Of a DNA stretch of 64,000 bases, positions 45,401 to 54,498 are shown piece after piece. Under the pieces are notes generated by a model. The model was not told the origin of the DNA. It saw only the letters and a program-made list of their open reading frames with translations, and searched no databases. The stretch's first letter is position 1. Every line of letters starts with the position of its first letter. Source of the DNA: Sphingobium sp. SYK-6 (lineage in GTDB: Bacteria; Pseudomonadota; Alphaproteobacteria; Sphingomonadales; Sphingomonadaceae). The position numbers were made by a program, and so were the translations under genes. Where the stretch lies: the NCBI RefSeq assembly GCF_000283515.1, contig NC_015976.1:3256501-3320500 (forward strand), read 5' to 3'.

Positions 45401-47488
45401 TTATTCAGCGGCAATCGAATAGGCGGCTTCATCCTCCACCGTTTCGACCTCCACGGCCTCGCCGTCCTGCGCTTCGGTATTGGGGGCCTCCGCTTCGGAC
45501 GGCTGCGCGGTCCCTTCTGCGTCCTCCGCCTCGACGGGTTCGGCTTCCGGTTCCGGCGTCCGCAGCGCAGTGGGAAGCCAGCCCATCCCGGCTAGAAGCT
45601 GCTCGGCGGCGTCCGCCATTTCCGGCTTCTTCTTGTCCGCGATACGGCGGGCCGCATCTTCCGACACGCCATCGACCACGGCTTCGAGGATATGCGCCTT
45701 GGTGATACGGCCAAGATAGCTGCCCACGGTCGGCGTCCAGTCCTTCGCCATGTCGAGCCGCAACGCCGTCGCGAGCCTGTCCGCCGTTTTCAGCGTCCGG
45801 GGCTTGCGATCCCACGGAAGGCGCAGGGCGTTGACGGTGCAGGACACGCAATGCGCCAGCAGCGCCAGCCGCTCCCCATCGTCCAGTGCGACGATGAAGC
45901 CCCACAAGTCGGCCACGTCGCGCGGCATCCGCTCGGCCCACGCCTCATGCGCCTCGTTCGCCCGCGCTGCCAGCGGGGTATCCTCGATCCCCGGCGCATG
46001 ACTGCCTAGCGGCGTCACGGTCGGACGGACTTCAAGGCAACCGGCTTCCGCATAGCTGTAGAACAGTTGCGCGGTCAGCGTGTGGGTCAACGCGATCAAC
46101 GCCATATCGGGCTGCTCGCCAAGCGCCACGCGAAGGGCAAGCGTCCGGTGGGCGGATAGGTCGCGAATGAGACTGTCGGAAATGGGCTTGCCCGCTTCCT
46201 CGTCCTCGATTTCCTCCGCGTCTTCCTCGGCATCGTCATCCTGCTCATTCGCCACGGCGTTCGGCTCGATCATGTCGGCCTCGTCTTCGGGCTGCGGATC
46301 GGCAAGCGCCTCGTCCTCGGGGCGGACGAAACCGCGCTCGATCCTCACCGTGCCGTCGTGGCGCAGCACGACGAACGCCCCGCCATGCGCAATGACATTG
46401 GCGTCATAGGCATGGCGCTTGGCCGAAATCGTGTCGATCTCGTCGGACACCGCTTCCAGCTTCGCCGCCACATCCTCGGGCATTTCGTCATAGGACGAAT
46501 AGCCTTCGGCAAGCTCGTCATGCTCGGTGGACAGCGTATCCAACCGGGCCTCGTCTTCGTCGGACAGTTCGACCGGCTCCGGGTAGAAGCGCCGCATCCC
46601 ATGCGAATGAGGGTAGTCAATATGGGCCTCGGTCCATTTCCAGCCCTCGGCCAACACCTCACCCGCGATCTCGCGCAGCTTCTCGGTCGCGAGCATATCG
46701 AGCAAACCCGCATCCTCGAAGAAACCGCCTTGGTCGTCGGTGAACAGGTCGCGGATGATGTTGCCGCCCGCTTCAAGATAGGCATCGGCCCCCACGAACA
46801 CCGCACAGCGGCTATCTGCGGGCACGTTACCAGCGGTCATGTCGCGGCGGATGATCCACGGCTCGCGATTATGATGCAGGTTCTCGAAAACCTGCTCCTG
46901 TCGAGCATGGTCCTCGGTAATGGCAAAGGCCATCAACTGATCCAAGGTCAAGCCGTCCTCGCGATAGACCTCCAACAGCTTCGGGCTGACGCTACCAAGC
47001 CGTAGCCGCTGCTTCACCACATTACCGGACACGCCGAACCGCGCACCGATTTCCTCCGCGCCCCATCCTTTGGCCTCGGACAGCTCATGGAACCGCTCGA
47101 ACTGGTCTGCGGGGTGCATCGGGGTCCGGGTGACATTCTCGTCCAGACTGATCTCGGACGCATCATTCTCGGTGTCGAGGCGGCAGCGAACCGGGTGGTT
47201 CTTCCTGATCTGCTTGCGCTTGGCGCGCAACAGATAGGCCAGCCTGCGGCCTTCGCCAGCGCTGACGAGATAAGCACCAGTCGGCTTGTCGCCCTTCATC
47301 TCCGGCTCGATCACGAGATTCTGGATAAGGCCCTTGTGCGCTATGGAAGCGGCCAACGCCTCGATGGCGGCTTCGCCATGCGGCACCTTGCGAGCGTTCT
47401 TGGGGGACTTCTTGAGCTTGTTCAGCGGCACGAAGATTTCTATGCCCGACACAGGCTCGGCAGCGGTCATTTCGGTAACAGCGTTCAT
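45401..47488 (-). CDS. Large ParB/RepB/Spo0J-family protein
   Basis: 695 residues. N-terminal ParB nuclease-like fold: IFVPLNKLKKSPKNARK, AHKGLIQNLVIEPE, YLVSAGEGRRLAYLLRAKRK, SLDENVTRTPMHPADQFERFHEL; then an HTH (GWGAEEIGARFGVSGNVVKQRLRLG, LTLDQLMAFAITEDHARQEQVF). The middle has an acidic run (NEQDDDAEEDAEEIEDEEAG) and the C-terminus another. Twice the usual ParB length and without a ParA nearby, so it is of the ICE/plasmid 'ParB-like' type whose role in partition is not established. GAAGGAG ribosome site. Confidence 0.88.
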   Translation of the reverse strand: MNAVTEMTAAEPVSGIEIFVPLNKLKKSPKNARKVPHGEAAIEALAASIAHKGLIQNLVIEPEMKGDKPTGAYLVSAGEGRRLAYLLRAKRKQIRKNHPVRCRLDTENDASEISLDENVTRTPMHPADQFERFHELSEAKGWGAEEIGARFGVSGNVVKQRLRLGSVSPKLLEVYREDGLTLDQLMAFAITEDHARQEQVFENLHHNREPWIIRRDMTAGNVPADSRCAVFVGADAYLEAGGNIIRDLFTDDQGGFFEDAGLLDMLATEKLREIAGEVLAEGWKWTEAHIDYPHSHGMRRFYPEPVELSDEDEARLDTLSTEHDELAEGYSSYDEMPEDVAAKLEAVSDEIDTISAKRHAYDANVIAHGGAFVVLRHDGTVRIERGFVRPEDEALADPQPEDEADMIEPNAVANEQDDDAEEDAEEIEDEEAGKPISDSLIRDLSAHRTLALRVALGEQPDMALIALTHTLTAQLFYSYAEAGCLEVRPTVTPLGSHAPGIEDTPLAARANEAHEAWAERMPRDVADLWGFIVALDDGERLALLAHCVSCTVNALRLPWDRKPRTLKTADRLATALRLDMAKDWTPTVGSYLGRITKAHILEAVVDGVSEDAARRIADKKKPEMADAAEQLLAGMGWLPTALRTPEPEAEPVEAEDAEGTAQPSEAEAPNTEAQDGEAVEVETVEDEAAYSIAAE

Positions 47489-47797
47489 CGCTTTTCTCCT
47501 TCAAACCGCACTCACCCCGGAATGGGGTGGGCGGCGAAGAAGCGACCGGCAGGCCCGCCGGCATAGCCGGGGCGCACCCGGAGGGCTGGAACGCAGAGGA
47601 GGTAAGCGCGCCTTGCGCGCGTTGCGCCCCGGCGCGGCGGGCCTAAAGGGAAGCGGCGCCCACCCCATCGACGGGGAGAGACACAACAGACGCGATTGGG
47701 CCGGCGAATGCCCTGGCCCGATCTCCGAAATCTCAAGGAAGCTGCAAATCCGCTATCGCGGATTTACGCATCGGCGCGAAGGCGCCGACCGGGGCGT

Positions 47798-47880
47798 TGC
47801 GGGGTATCCCCGCAGAAGGGGTAGCGGGAGACTTACAGGCTCCCGGTCAGGGGAAGGCTTTCCCCTCCAGCACGTCGATT
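47798..47880. repeat. Element-end motif, right copy
   Basis: GCGGGG-TAT-CCCCGC hairpin (47799-47813), then AGAAGGGGTAGCGGGAGAC to 47832, GC-rich arms and CACGTCGATTCTCA to about 47883. It is shared with 777-858 left of attL. It lies in the gene-free end 47489-48042, which otherwise shows only GC-rich hairpins. Confidence 0.6.
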
Positions 47881-47937
47881 CTCATAGAAACGATTTCGGC
47901 TGCTGAAGCTGAAACGAAGGAATGGGAGCTACGATAG

Positions 47938-47978
47938 GTGTCCACGGCTCCAGATTGGTGGACACCAGGTGGACACCA
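47938..47978. repeat. Putative integrase arm sites, right end
   Basis: GTGGACACCA at 47958-47967 and 47969-47978 (period 11), plus an inverted GTGTCCAC at 47938-47945. The direct pair matches 1186-1206 at the other end. They lie 65-105 bp inside attR. Confidence 0.6.
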
Positions 47979-48042
47979 ATAAATTCCGAGACGAACTCGC
48001 CCCTGAGGGCGATCGCATAGGCAATTGATTTTTCTTGGAAAA

Positions 48043-48088
48043 CTGGAGCGGGCGAAGGGATTCGAACCCTCGACCCCAACCTTGGCAA
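48043..48088. repeat. attR: 46-bp repeat within tRNA-Gly
   Basis: Identical to 1008-1053. It forms the 3' part of the intact tRNA-Gly, so integration leaves the tRNA functional. Confidence 0.92.
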
Positions 48089-48118
48089 GGTTGTGCTCTA
48101 CCCCTGAGCTACGCCCGC
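48044..48118 (-). tRNA. tRNA-Gly (GCC), CCA encoded
   Basis: Minus strand GCGGGCGTAGCTCAGGGG..., anticodon loop TTGCCAA flanked by a CAACC/GGTTG stem, T-arm GTTCGAATC, acceptor GCGGGCG/CGCCCGC and TCCA at the 3' end. 75 nt. It is the ICE attachment site; its promoter lies in 48119-48290, divergent from cnoX. Confidence 0.95.
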
Positions 48119-48290
48119 TCTGGCGGACCGGAGAGTTGCCCCCGGTCGGGTGAGCGGCGCACCTAGCACCGCCTCCCGAGGGCGGCAAGCCCCTTTTTCA
48201 TCTCCTCAAAGAATTCGCCGCGCCCTTGCGAAGGAGGCGCGTTCCACCCCATATGGGCCCAGTCAAACGGGCGCAGCAGGAGACAGGAAC

Positions 48291-49202
48291 GTGGCCACTC
48301 TCGGGTTGAGCGAGCAAGACAAGCAAGCCGTTGCGGACTTCCGCCGCGACGTCGTCGAGCCGTCGCAGACCAAGCTCGTGCTCGTCGATTTCTGGGCGGA
48401 ATGGTGCGGCCCCTGCAAGCAGCTCTCGCCGGTGATCGAGAAGATCGCGGCCGAATATGCTGATCGCGGCGTCCTGCTGGTCAAGATCAATGTCGACGAG
48501 AACCGCTTCATCGCCAGCCAGTTCCGGGTCCAGTCGATCCCCACGGTCTATGCCGTCTTCCAGGGGCAGCCGGTGGCCGATCTCACTCAGGCCCGGACGG
48601 AAAGCCAGTATCGCCAGATGCTGGACCAGATCCTCGCCCAGTTGCCGATCGAGAGCGAAGCCGGGCAGCGCGCGCAGGATCTCGAGCCGTTGCTTGCCAT
48701 GGGCGAAGAAGTGCTGAACGCAGGCGACGCGGAGCGTGCCCTCGCCATCTTCGCGCAGATCAGCGAGATGGCACCGGAAAGCGCGGAGGCTGTTGGCGGC
48801 CAGATCCGTGCGATGGCGGCGCTGGGCCTTGCCGACGAGGCCGAGGCGCTCATCACCTCGCTCCCGCCCGAGCTATCGAAAGAGGCCGCCATCGAGCGTG
48901 GCCGGTCGGCGATCGCGCTTGCCCGGTCCGCCAAGCCGGGCATCGACGTTGCGCCCCTCCAGGCCCGGCTCGAGGCGAACCCGGACGATCATGAAGCCCT
49001 GTTCGAGCTGTCCTCCGCCTATATGGCCAATGGCGATCGCGATGCGGCAGCGGATGCCCTGCTCCGGAGCATCGAGAAGGATCGGTCCTGGGAGGATGGG
49101 AAGGCCCGCGCGCAGCTTCTCCAGCTCTTCGAGGTGGTGGGTCTTGAGGATCCCTGGGTCGCTGCCCAGCGGCGCCGCTTGTCCGCCATCCTCTTCGCGT
49201 AA
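48291..49202 (+). CDS. cnoX: CnoX/YbbN-type thioredoxin-TPR chaperedoxin
   Basis: Protects substrates from oxidative aggregation and hands them to chaperones. An N-terminal thioredoxin domain with VDFWAEWCGPCKQL (intact CxxC, unlike the SxxC of E. coli YbbN), cis-Pro loop QSIPTVY, then TPR-like helices (GEEVLNAGDAERALAIFAQI; NPDDHEALFELSSAYMANGDRDAA). A GTG at 48291 has an AGGAG site; upstream codons read into the tRNA promoter. 303 residues, typical. Confidence 0.9.
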   Translation: MATLGLSEQDKQAVADFRRDVVEPSQTKLVLVDFWAEWCGPCKQLSPVIEKIAAEYADRGVLLVKINVDENRFIASQFRVQSIPTVYAVFQGQPVADLTQARTESQYRQMLDQILAQLPIESEAGQRAQDLEPLLAMGEEVLNAGDAERALAIFAQISEMAPESAEAVGGQIRAMAALGLADEAEALITSLPPELSKEAAIERGRSAIALARSAKPGIDVAPLQARLEANPDDHEALFELSSAYMANGDRDAAADALLRSIEKDRSWEDGKARAQLLQLFEVVGLEDPWVAAQRRRLSAILFA

Positions 49203-49210
49203 GCCATATC

Positions 49211-49828
49211 GTGGGACGGCGCCTGGCGATCTTCCCTTTGGGTGGCGCGATCCTGTTCCCGCGCATGCATCTGCCCCTGCACATTTTCGAGCCGCGCTAT
49301 CGTGCGATGGTGATGGAGGCCATGGCGCGAGACCGCCGGATCGGCATGATCCAGCCGAGCGGCCCGGGCGAGCCTGCGCCGCTTTATTCCGTTGGCTGCG
49401 TCGGGCGCATTGCCGAGGTTGAAGCGCTGGAGGACGGGCGCTTCAACATCATTCTGACGGGAGAGACGCGGTTCCGCGTCGCGCGCGAGCTCGACGTGAC
49501 CACCCTGTTCCGGCAAGTCGAGGCCGAACTGCTGGATGAAGAGGAAGCGGAGCCCCAATTCCTGGCGCCCAGCGAACGTGCAGCGCTCGAAGAGGAGGCC
49601 CGGACCTTCGCGGACGCTCTCGGCTATGCCGTGGAATGGGATGCCGTTGCCACGCTGGACGATGAGACGCTGGTCAACGCCATTGCCCAGATCGCGCCGT
49701 TCGACACCGCTTCGAAGCAGGGCCTGCTCGAGGCGGAAGGCCTCTCTCAGCGCTCGGAAATGACCATCCAACTCATGCAGTTCTTCCGTCGCGGCGAGGA
49801 CGGGCAGGGAAGCATGCGCCTACACTGA
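49211..49828 (+). CDS. Lon-type substrate-binding domain protein
   Basis: The 205-residue protein corresponds to the N-terminal LON domain alone: LAIFPLGGAILFPRMHLPLHIFEPRYRAMV, IGMIQPSG, GCVGRIAEVEALEDGRFNIILTGETRFRV. No ATPase or protease part. GTG start 8 bp after cnoX, suggesting co-transcription. Such free LON domains are common next to cnoX in alphaproteobacteria; function unclear. Confidence 0.88.
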   Translation: MGRRLAIFPLGGAILFPRMHLPLHIFEPRYRAMVMEAMARDRRIGMIQPSGPGEPAPLYSVGCVGRIAEVEALEDGRFNIILTGETRFRVARELDVTTLFRQVEAELLDEEEAEPQFLAPSERAALEEEARTFADALGYAVEWDAVATLDDETLVNAIAQIAPFDTASKQGLLEAEGLSQRSEMTIQLMQFFRRGEDGQGSMRLH

Positions 49829-49932
49829 GGCTCCCTGCCTACGACAGCCTGCACCCTGGACGCATCAGAGCGCGGGAGCAGGCTGTGTGGAACCGTCGGC
49901 GCCCGGATGAGGCGTCGCGACGGACCGGAAGG

Positions 49933-50238
49933 TCAGGCCGCGACTGCGACGGGGAGCATGTCGTCATTCTCGGCATCGACCGACTCAGATGCCGATACAG
50001 TCGATACGGGCTGCGGGACGGCAAGCTTGCGCGGCGCCTTAAAGAGGAGCCGGCTCGCCAGCACGATTGCGCCCGCGGCGAGATAAAGCGCGACCGCAGC
50101 CGTCAGATTGAAGAAGACCAGAGTCGCGAAGGCCACCCGCAGCCATGTGGGGTTGACGCCCAGATCCTCACCGATCGCTTCGCAGACGCCCAACAGGGTA
50201 TCGTTCCGGGCGACGAGGGAAGGCTGGTAGGTCTGCAT
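49933..50238 (-). CDS. PspC-domain protein
   Basis: 101 residues with the PspC pattern RNDTLLGVCEAIGEDLGVNPTWLRVAFATLVFFNLTAAVALYLAAGAIV: one short amphipathic part and one membrane segment. PspC proteins act in envelope stress; no other psp genes are seen here. Confidence 0.8.
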   Translation of the reverse strand: MQTYQPSLVARNDTLLGVCEAIGEDLGVNPTWLRVAFATLVFFNLTAAVALYLAAGAIVLASRLLFKAPRKLAVPQPVSTVSASESVDAENDDMLPVAVAA

Positions 50239-50637
50239 ATCTGGCTCCTGTAATCTCGTTTGGCCGGACAGTCGGCCATCTGTTGTCTTGCTCTATGCAG
50301 GGACCGTGCCATTCCCGAGAATGGCTGTTTTCCGCCCTTTCTATAGACGCACCGTCTCATGCTCGGCTCCACAACTCAGTGCCGGGTGCCAAATGTTGGC
50401 GTTTTCCCCATGTTGGTGAAGTGTCGATGCAAGACCGCGATGGGCCGCATTGTGCACTGCAACACGTTAACCGCGCATGTACGTGCCTCCTGCGCGAGCG
50501 GAAAGCCTGCAGATCGAAGAGGCGCGAGCACGCGCCCTGGCGGATGCTTTCGCGAGATGGGGCGGGGCGGCCTCGCCGGGCGGACCGCTTGCGTCTTGCC
50601 GCGTGCAGGCTGGGGCCGCGCTTGCGGAACCGGGCAG
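50239..50637. other. Gene-free stretch
   Basis: No convincing gene on either strand. A small hairpin CCATTC-CCGA-GAATGG (50309-50324) followed by CTGTTTT could be a weak terminator; nothing else stands out. Confidence 0.4.
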
Positions 50638-51846
50638 CTAGATCGCTTCGCCCAGCAGGAGCCGCGGCTTGGCGCCGCTCTCCCCACGCGCTTCGGCCAT
50701 GAAGCGGGACTTGAGCGGTTCGAGGCGCTGGACGGCGGAAAGGCCGGTCCGCCTCAGCAGGGAGGCCGGACGGCCGGGCACATCGAACAATCTCACCAGC
50801 CCGTCCATCATGATCGTCACGCTGAGCGAATCCAGGGCTCTCCAGCGCTGGTAGCGGGTGAGCAATTGTGCATCGCCCGGCTCGAGGCCGATGCGCATCC
50901 CCTCGACGATGACTTCCGCGAGGGCGGCGGCATCGCGATAGCCCAGATTGACGCCCTGCCCCGCAATCGGGTGGATGCCGTGCGCGGCATCGCCCACCAG
51001 CGCCAGGCGGCGATCAACGATCCGCGCGGCGCGGTGATACCCCAGCGGATAGCTCTGCACTGGTGCTGCCAGCTTGATCGCGCCGAGGAAACTGCCCATC
51101 CGCTTTTCCGCCTCGGCGAGAAGCGCCGCCTCCGGCAGCTTCATATAGGCGGGGGCATGGCCGGTGGGCACGGTCCAGACAATGGCCGAGCGGGTGCCGG
51201 GCAGCATCGGCAGCAGCGCGAAGGGGCCGCCGGGATAGAAGATCTCATAAGCGGTGTTGCCGTGCGCCGCCTCATGATCGATCGCCGTGACCAGCGCCGT
51301 GTGCGGATAGGACCATCGGGCGACGGGAATACCCGCCAGCTCGCGCGTGGGGCTGCCGCGCCCTTCCGCACCGACGAGCAGGCTTCCGGACAGCGCGGCG
51401 CCACTTGCCAGACGCACGCACACCCCGTGCTCCTCCCGCTCCACCGCCACAGCGCTGTCCGGCTGGAACCGGGTGATGCCGCTGGTCAAGCGTGCAGCCG
51501 CCTCGATGCCGATCCGCATGTCGCGGTTCGGGATCATGTAGCCCATGGAGCCATCGTCCGGATCGGGCGTGAAATCGAGCGCGCCGCCCGAAAGCCCTTC
51601 GCTCACCCAGATGCGGTCGATCGGGCAGATCTTGCCGTCCAGATGCGGGGCGACGCCGATCGCCTCGAACAGCTTCCAGCTCGCGCTGGCAATGGCCGAG
51701 ACGCGTCCGTCGAAGCCGGGGGCCAGCGTGCCGGCCGGATCGGCGGGATCGATGACGGCGCTGGACACGCCATGGCGGCCCAGAGCGATGGCGAGACTGA
51801 GGCCGACCAGACCGCCGCCCAGGATGATGACGTCAAATCGCTGCAT
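50638..51846 (-). CDS. UbiH/UbiF/COQ6-family FAD monooxygenase
   Basis: Probably a ubiquinone-ring hydroxylase. 402 residues with the FAD-binding motif VIILGGGLVGLSLAIAL, SLLVGAEGRGSPTRELAGI (DG motif variant) and LVGDAAHGIHPIAGQGVNLGYRDAAAL. Length and layout are normal. Which ring position it acts on cannot be read from the sequence. Confidence 0.88.
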   Translation of the reverse strand: MQRFDVIILGGGLVGLSLAIALGRHGVSSAVIDPADPAGTLAPGFDGRVSAIASASWKLFEAIGVAPHLDGKICPIDRIWVSEGLSGGALDFTPDPDDGSMGYMIPNRDMRIGIEAAARLTSGITRFQPDSAVAVEREEHGVCVRLASGAALSGSLLVGAEGRGSPTRELAGIPVARWSYPHTALVTAIDHEAAHGNTAYEIFYPGGPFALLPMLPGTRSAIVWTVPTGHAPAYMKLPEAALLAEAEKRMGSFLGAIKLAAPVQSYPLGYHRAARIVDRRLALVGDAAHGIHPIAGQGVNLGYRDAAALAEVIVEGMRIGLEPGDAQLLTRYQRWRALDSLSVTIMMDGLVRLFDVPGRPASLLRRTGLSAVQRLEPLKSRFMAEARGESGAKPRLLLGEAI

Positions 51847-51941
51847 GCTGCCTCTCTAGCTCCGGCAATGGCGAAAGGCGACGGAAAATGCCGCACCCGC
51901 GTGGCGAGCGACAGCAGAATGATGGCCCGGAAGGGAGCACG

Positions 51942-52700
51942 TCAGACGCGCGGGCAGCTCACCAGCACTTCCCCTTCGTCGAGCCGCGCATAAGCGAATG
52001 CCACGCCGAACACCGTCTCCAGCGCTTGGGGCGTCATGACCGTTTTCGTGGGGCCCGCCGCCGCCAGCCGGCCACGATCGAGCAGGACCACCTCGTCGGC
52101 AAGTTGCGCCGCGAGCGCAAGATCATGCACCACCACCACGACGCCGATGCCCCGCGCGGCGATCCGCCGAAGCTGCATCATCAGCGCCTGACGATGAGCG
52201 ATGTCGAGCGCCGCGAAAGGCTCGTCGGCCAGCAGCCAGCGCGGCTCTCCGGCCAGGACTCTCGCCAGCATCGCCCGCGAGCGCTCTCCCCCGGAGAGGG
52301 TCCCGGCGAGCCGATCGGCAAAGCCGGTCATGCCCGTCTCCTCCAGCGCTGTCGCGATGGCGCGCTGCCCCGCTTCGCTTTGTGCATCGCCATGCGGAAC
52401 GCGGCCGAGGCTGGCGAGCGCGCGCACCGAAACGTTCCAGTGCAGCGGCGGGTCTTGAGGCAGATAGCCGATGTCCCGCGCGCGCACCTTCGCTGCACGG
52501 CCCGCCAAGGGCGCTTCATCGAGCAGCACATATCCACGCGCGGGCGGCAGAAGCCCGGCCAGGCAAGCGAGCAAAGTCGACTTGCCAGCGCCGTTGGGAC
52601 CAATGATCGCCGTCACGCGTCCCGGCGCGAGCGACAGGTAGATGGAGTCGAGCAGGACGGCATCGCCTGCCTTCACATGCACGCCCTGAGCCGCAAGCAT
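51942..52700 (-). CDS. btuD: Cobalamin-type ABC transporter ATPase (BtuD-like)
   Basis: 252 residues: Walker A IIGPNGAGKSTLLACLAG, signature LSGGERSRAMLARVLA, Walker B WLLADEPFAALD, H-loop VVVVHDLALA. The start overlaps the permease stop by one base. Last gene of the riboswitch-led btuB-F-C-D operon. Confidence 0.9.
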   Translation of the reverse strand: MLAAQGVHVKAGDAVLLDSIYLSLAPGRVTAIIGPNGAGKSTLLACLAGLLPPARGYVLLDEAPLAGRAAKVRARDIGYLPQDPPLHWNVSVRALASLGRVPHGDAQSEAGQRAIATALEETGMTGFADRLAGTLSGGERSRAMLARVLAGEPRWLLADEPFAALDIAHRQALMMQLRRIAARGIGVVVVVHDLALAAQLADEVVLLDRGRLAAAGPTKTVMTPQALETVFGVAFAYARLDEGEVLVSCPRV

Positions 52701-53668
52701 CAGACCAGCTCCCGCCGATAGCGCGCCAGCAGCGCGAAGAAGAACGGCGCGCCGATCAGCGCCATCGCGACGCCGAGGCGCAATTCCCCGGCACCGGGCG
52801 TGAGCCGCACCAGGCTGTCCGCGACCAGCACGAGCAGCGCACCGCCGAGCGCGGACGGCAGCAGCAGGCGGGAAGGCTCGGCGCCGAAGAAAGGCCGCAG
52901 CATGTGCGGCACCATCAGTCCCACAAAGCCGACAATGCCGGTGACCGCGACCGATCCCCCGACGGTAAACGCAAGCGCCACGGCCAGCATCCACTGCAGC
53001 CGGGCGAGATCGACACCGAGCGAGCGCGCCACCACCTCGCCAAGTGTCAACGCATCGATCGCGCGCCCCTGCGCGAGGACGAGCAGGCTTCCGGCAAGGA
53101 CAAGAGGCGCGGCGATCCGCAGCTCCGCCCAACCCCGATCGGTCAGCGCGCCCATCAGCCAATTGATGATCTCCGAGGTCGCGAAGGGATTGGGCGCCAA
53201 TGTGATGAGCAATGCGGTCAGGGCACCGGCAAGCGAGGACAGGACGGTCCCCGCCAGTACGAAAGCGACGGCGCCGGCGGTTCGGCCCGCCAGCAGGCCG
53301 AGCAACAGTACCGCGAGCGCGGCCCCCGCCATGGCAAAGGCCGCCACGATCTCGCCCGATGCACCCAGGCCGAGGAAAATCGCCGTCACCGCGCCAAGCG
53401 CGGCCAACGCGGAAATGCCGAGAATGGCCGGATCGGCGAGGGGATTGCGCGTGTAGCCCTGCAAGGCCGCACCGGAGAGGCCGAGGCCCGCGCCAATCGT
53501 CATCGCGAGCAGCGCGCGCGGGAGCCGCAGATCCATCATGATGATCGCGCGCGGATCGCCGCTCGCCATCCCCCCGATCGGCACCCAGACCTTGCCTGCG
53601 AGGAGCGCCAGCACGAACGCCAGCACGACGCCCGCGCACAGCAGCGCAAGTTTCCCGCCCCGGCTCAT
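52700..53668 (-). CDS. btuC: Cobalamin-type ABC transporter permease (BtuC-like, FecCD family)
   Basis: 322 residues with about nine or ten membrane helices and the FecCD signatures RLPRALLAMTIGAGLGLSGAALQGYTRNPLADP and TGIVGFVGLMVPHMLR. The ATG at 53668 overlaps the btuF stop by ATGA. Confidence 0.92.
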   Translation of the reverse strand: MSRGGKLALLCAGVVLAFVLALLAGKVWVPIGGMASGDPRAIIMMDLRLPRALLAMTIGAGLGLSGAALQGYTRNPLADPAILGISALAALGAVTAIFLGLGASGEIVAAFAMAGAALAVLLLGLLAGRTAGAVAFVLAGTVLSSLAGALTALLITLAPNPFATSEIINWLMGALTDRGWAELRIAAPLVLAGSLLVLAQGRAIDALTLGEVVARSLGVDLARLQWMLAVALAFTVGGSVAVTGIVGFVGLMVPHMLRPFFGAEPSRLLLPSALGGALLVLVADSLVRLTPGAGELRLGVAMALIGAPFFFALLARYRRELV

Positions 53669-54498
53669 GCGCCTGTCGCCCCGCGCCGGATCGTCGCGAG
53701 CGTCCCGGCCGCTTCGATGAGATTGGGGCCAGCGCATTGCAGCAGGCGGGACGGAAAATCGACCACTCGCAGGCCCGGAACCCGCGCGAGCATCCCTTCG
53801 CGGGTGCCCGGACCGGCCCCATCCGTAAGCAGCAGATGCGGCGGCCGGGCGATCAATGGTTCCAGTGGCAGAATGTCCCACATCGCAAGGCCATACTCAC
53901 GGCTCATGTTGCGGAAGCCGGTCCGCGCGAACAATTCGTCCGCCAGCGTCCCCTCCCCCGGCACCAGTCCGCCGCCCAGCCGAATGAGAGCCGGCACCGG
54001 CGGGCGGTCCGGTGCCGGCCGCGCTGCCGCCAATGCCGCGTCGATCCGTTCGAGCAGGCGCCTGCCCCGCGCCTCATGCCCGATGGCCCGCGCCACCTGC
54101 AGCACCTGCGCCCGGCTCTCCTCGATGGTAGCGGGCACGCCCACGCTCTCCACGCGGACGCCGGTGTCCGCGATGGCCCGCTGCGTCGCCGGGGCAACAT
54201 GGGAGCCGAGCAGAACGAGATCAGGGCCCGCGGCGATCACTTCCTCCGCCGTGCCGCCATTGGCCGGGAAGCGCCGGGCCACATCCAGCGGAGCCGAGGT
54301 CGCACGAGGATCATGGCTATAGTGGCTGATCGAGAGGATCTGGCCCGGGTCGGCCACGGCCAGGAGAATGGCGTCGATACAGGGGTTGAGGGACATGACG
54401 CGCGGCAGCGTCCCTGCGTGATCGACGGGCGGCGTGGGCACGCGCGCCTCCCCGCAACCGGCGAGCGCCAGCAGCAATGCCAGCCCCCCCAGCCGCAT
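53665..54498 (-). CDS. btuF: Periplasmic cobalamin-binding lipoprotein (BtuF-like)
   Basis: 277 residues. A lipobox (LALLLALAGCGEA) then a class III binding-protein fold: RVMSLNPCIDAILLAVADP, AEEVIAAGPDLVLLGSH, and the long-helix region. It overlaps btuB by one base. B12 as ligand is inferred from the riboswitch and BtuB. Confidence 0.88.
   Translation of the reverse strand: MRLGGLALLLALAGCGEARVPTPPVDHAGTLPRVMSLNPCIDAILLAVADPGQILSISHYSHDPRATSAPLDVARRFPANGGTAEEVIAAGPDLVLLGSHVAPATQRAIADTGVRVESVGVPATIEESRAQVLQVARAIGHEARGRRLLERIDAALAAARPAPDRPPVPALIRLGGGLVPGEGTLADELFARTGFRNMSREYGLAMWDILPLEPLIARPPHLLLTDGAGPGTREGMLARVPGLRVVDFPSRLLQCAGPNLIEAAGTLATIRRGATGA

Noticed and set aside
50376..50687. 103-aa leftward ORF between pspC and the monooxygenase gene
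   Set aside because: Overlaps the monooxygenase 3' end, Arg/Pro-rich, no motif or ribosome site.
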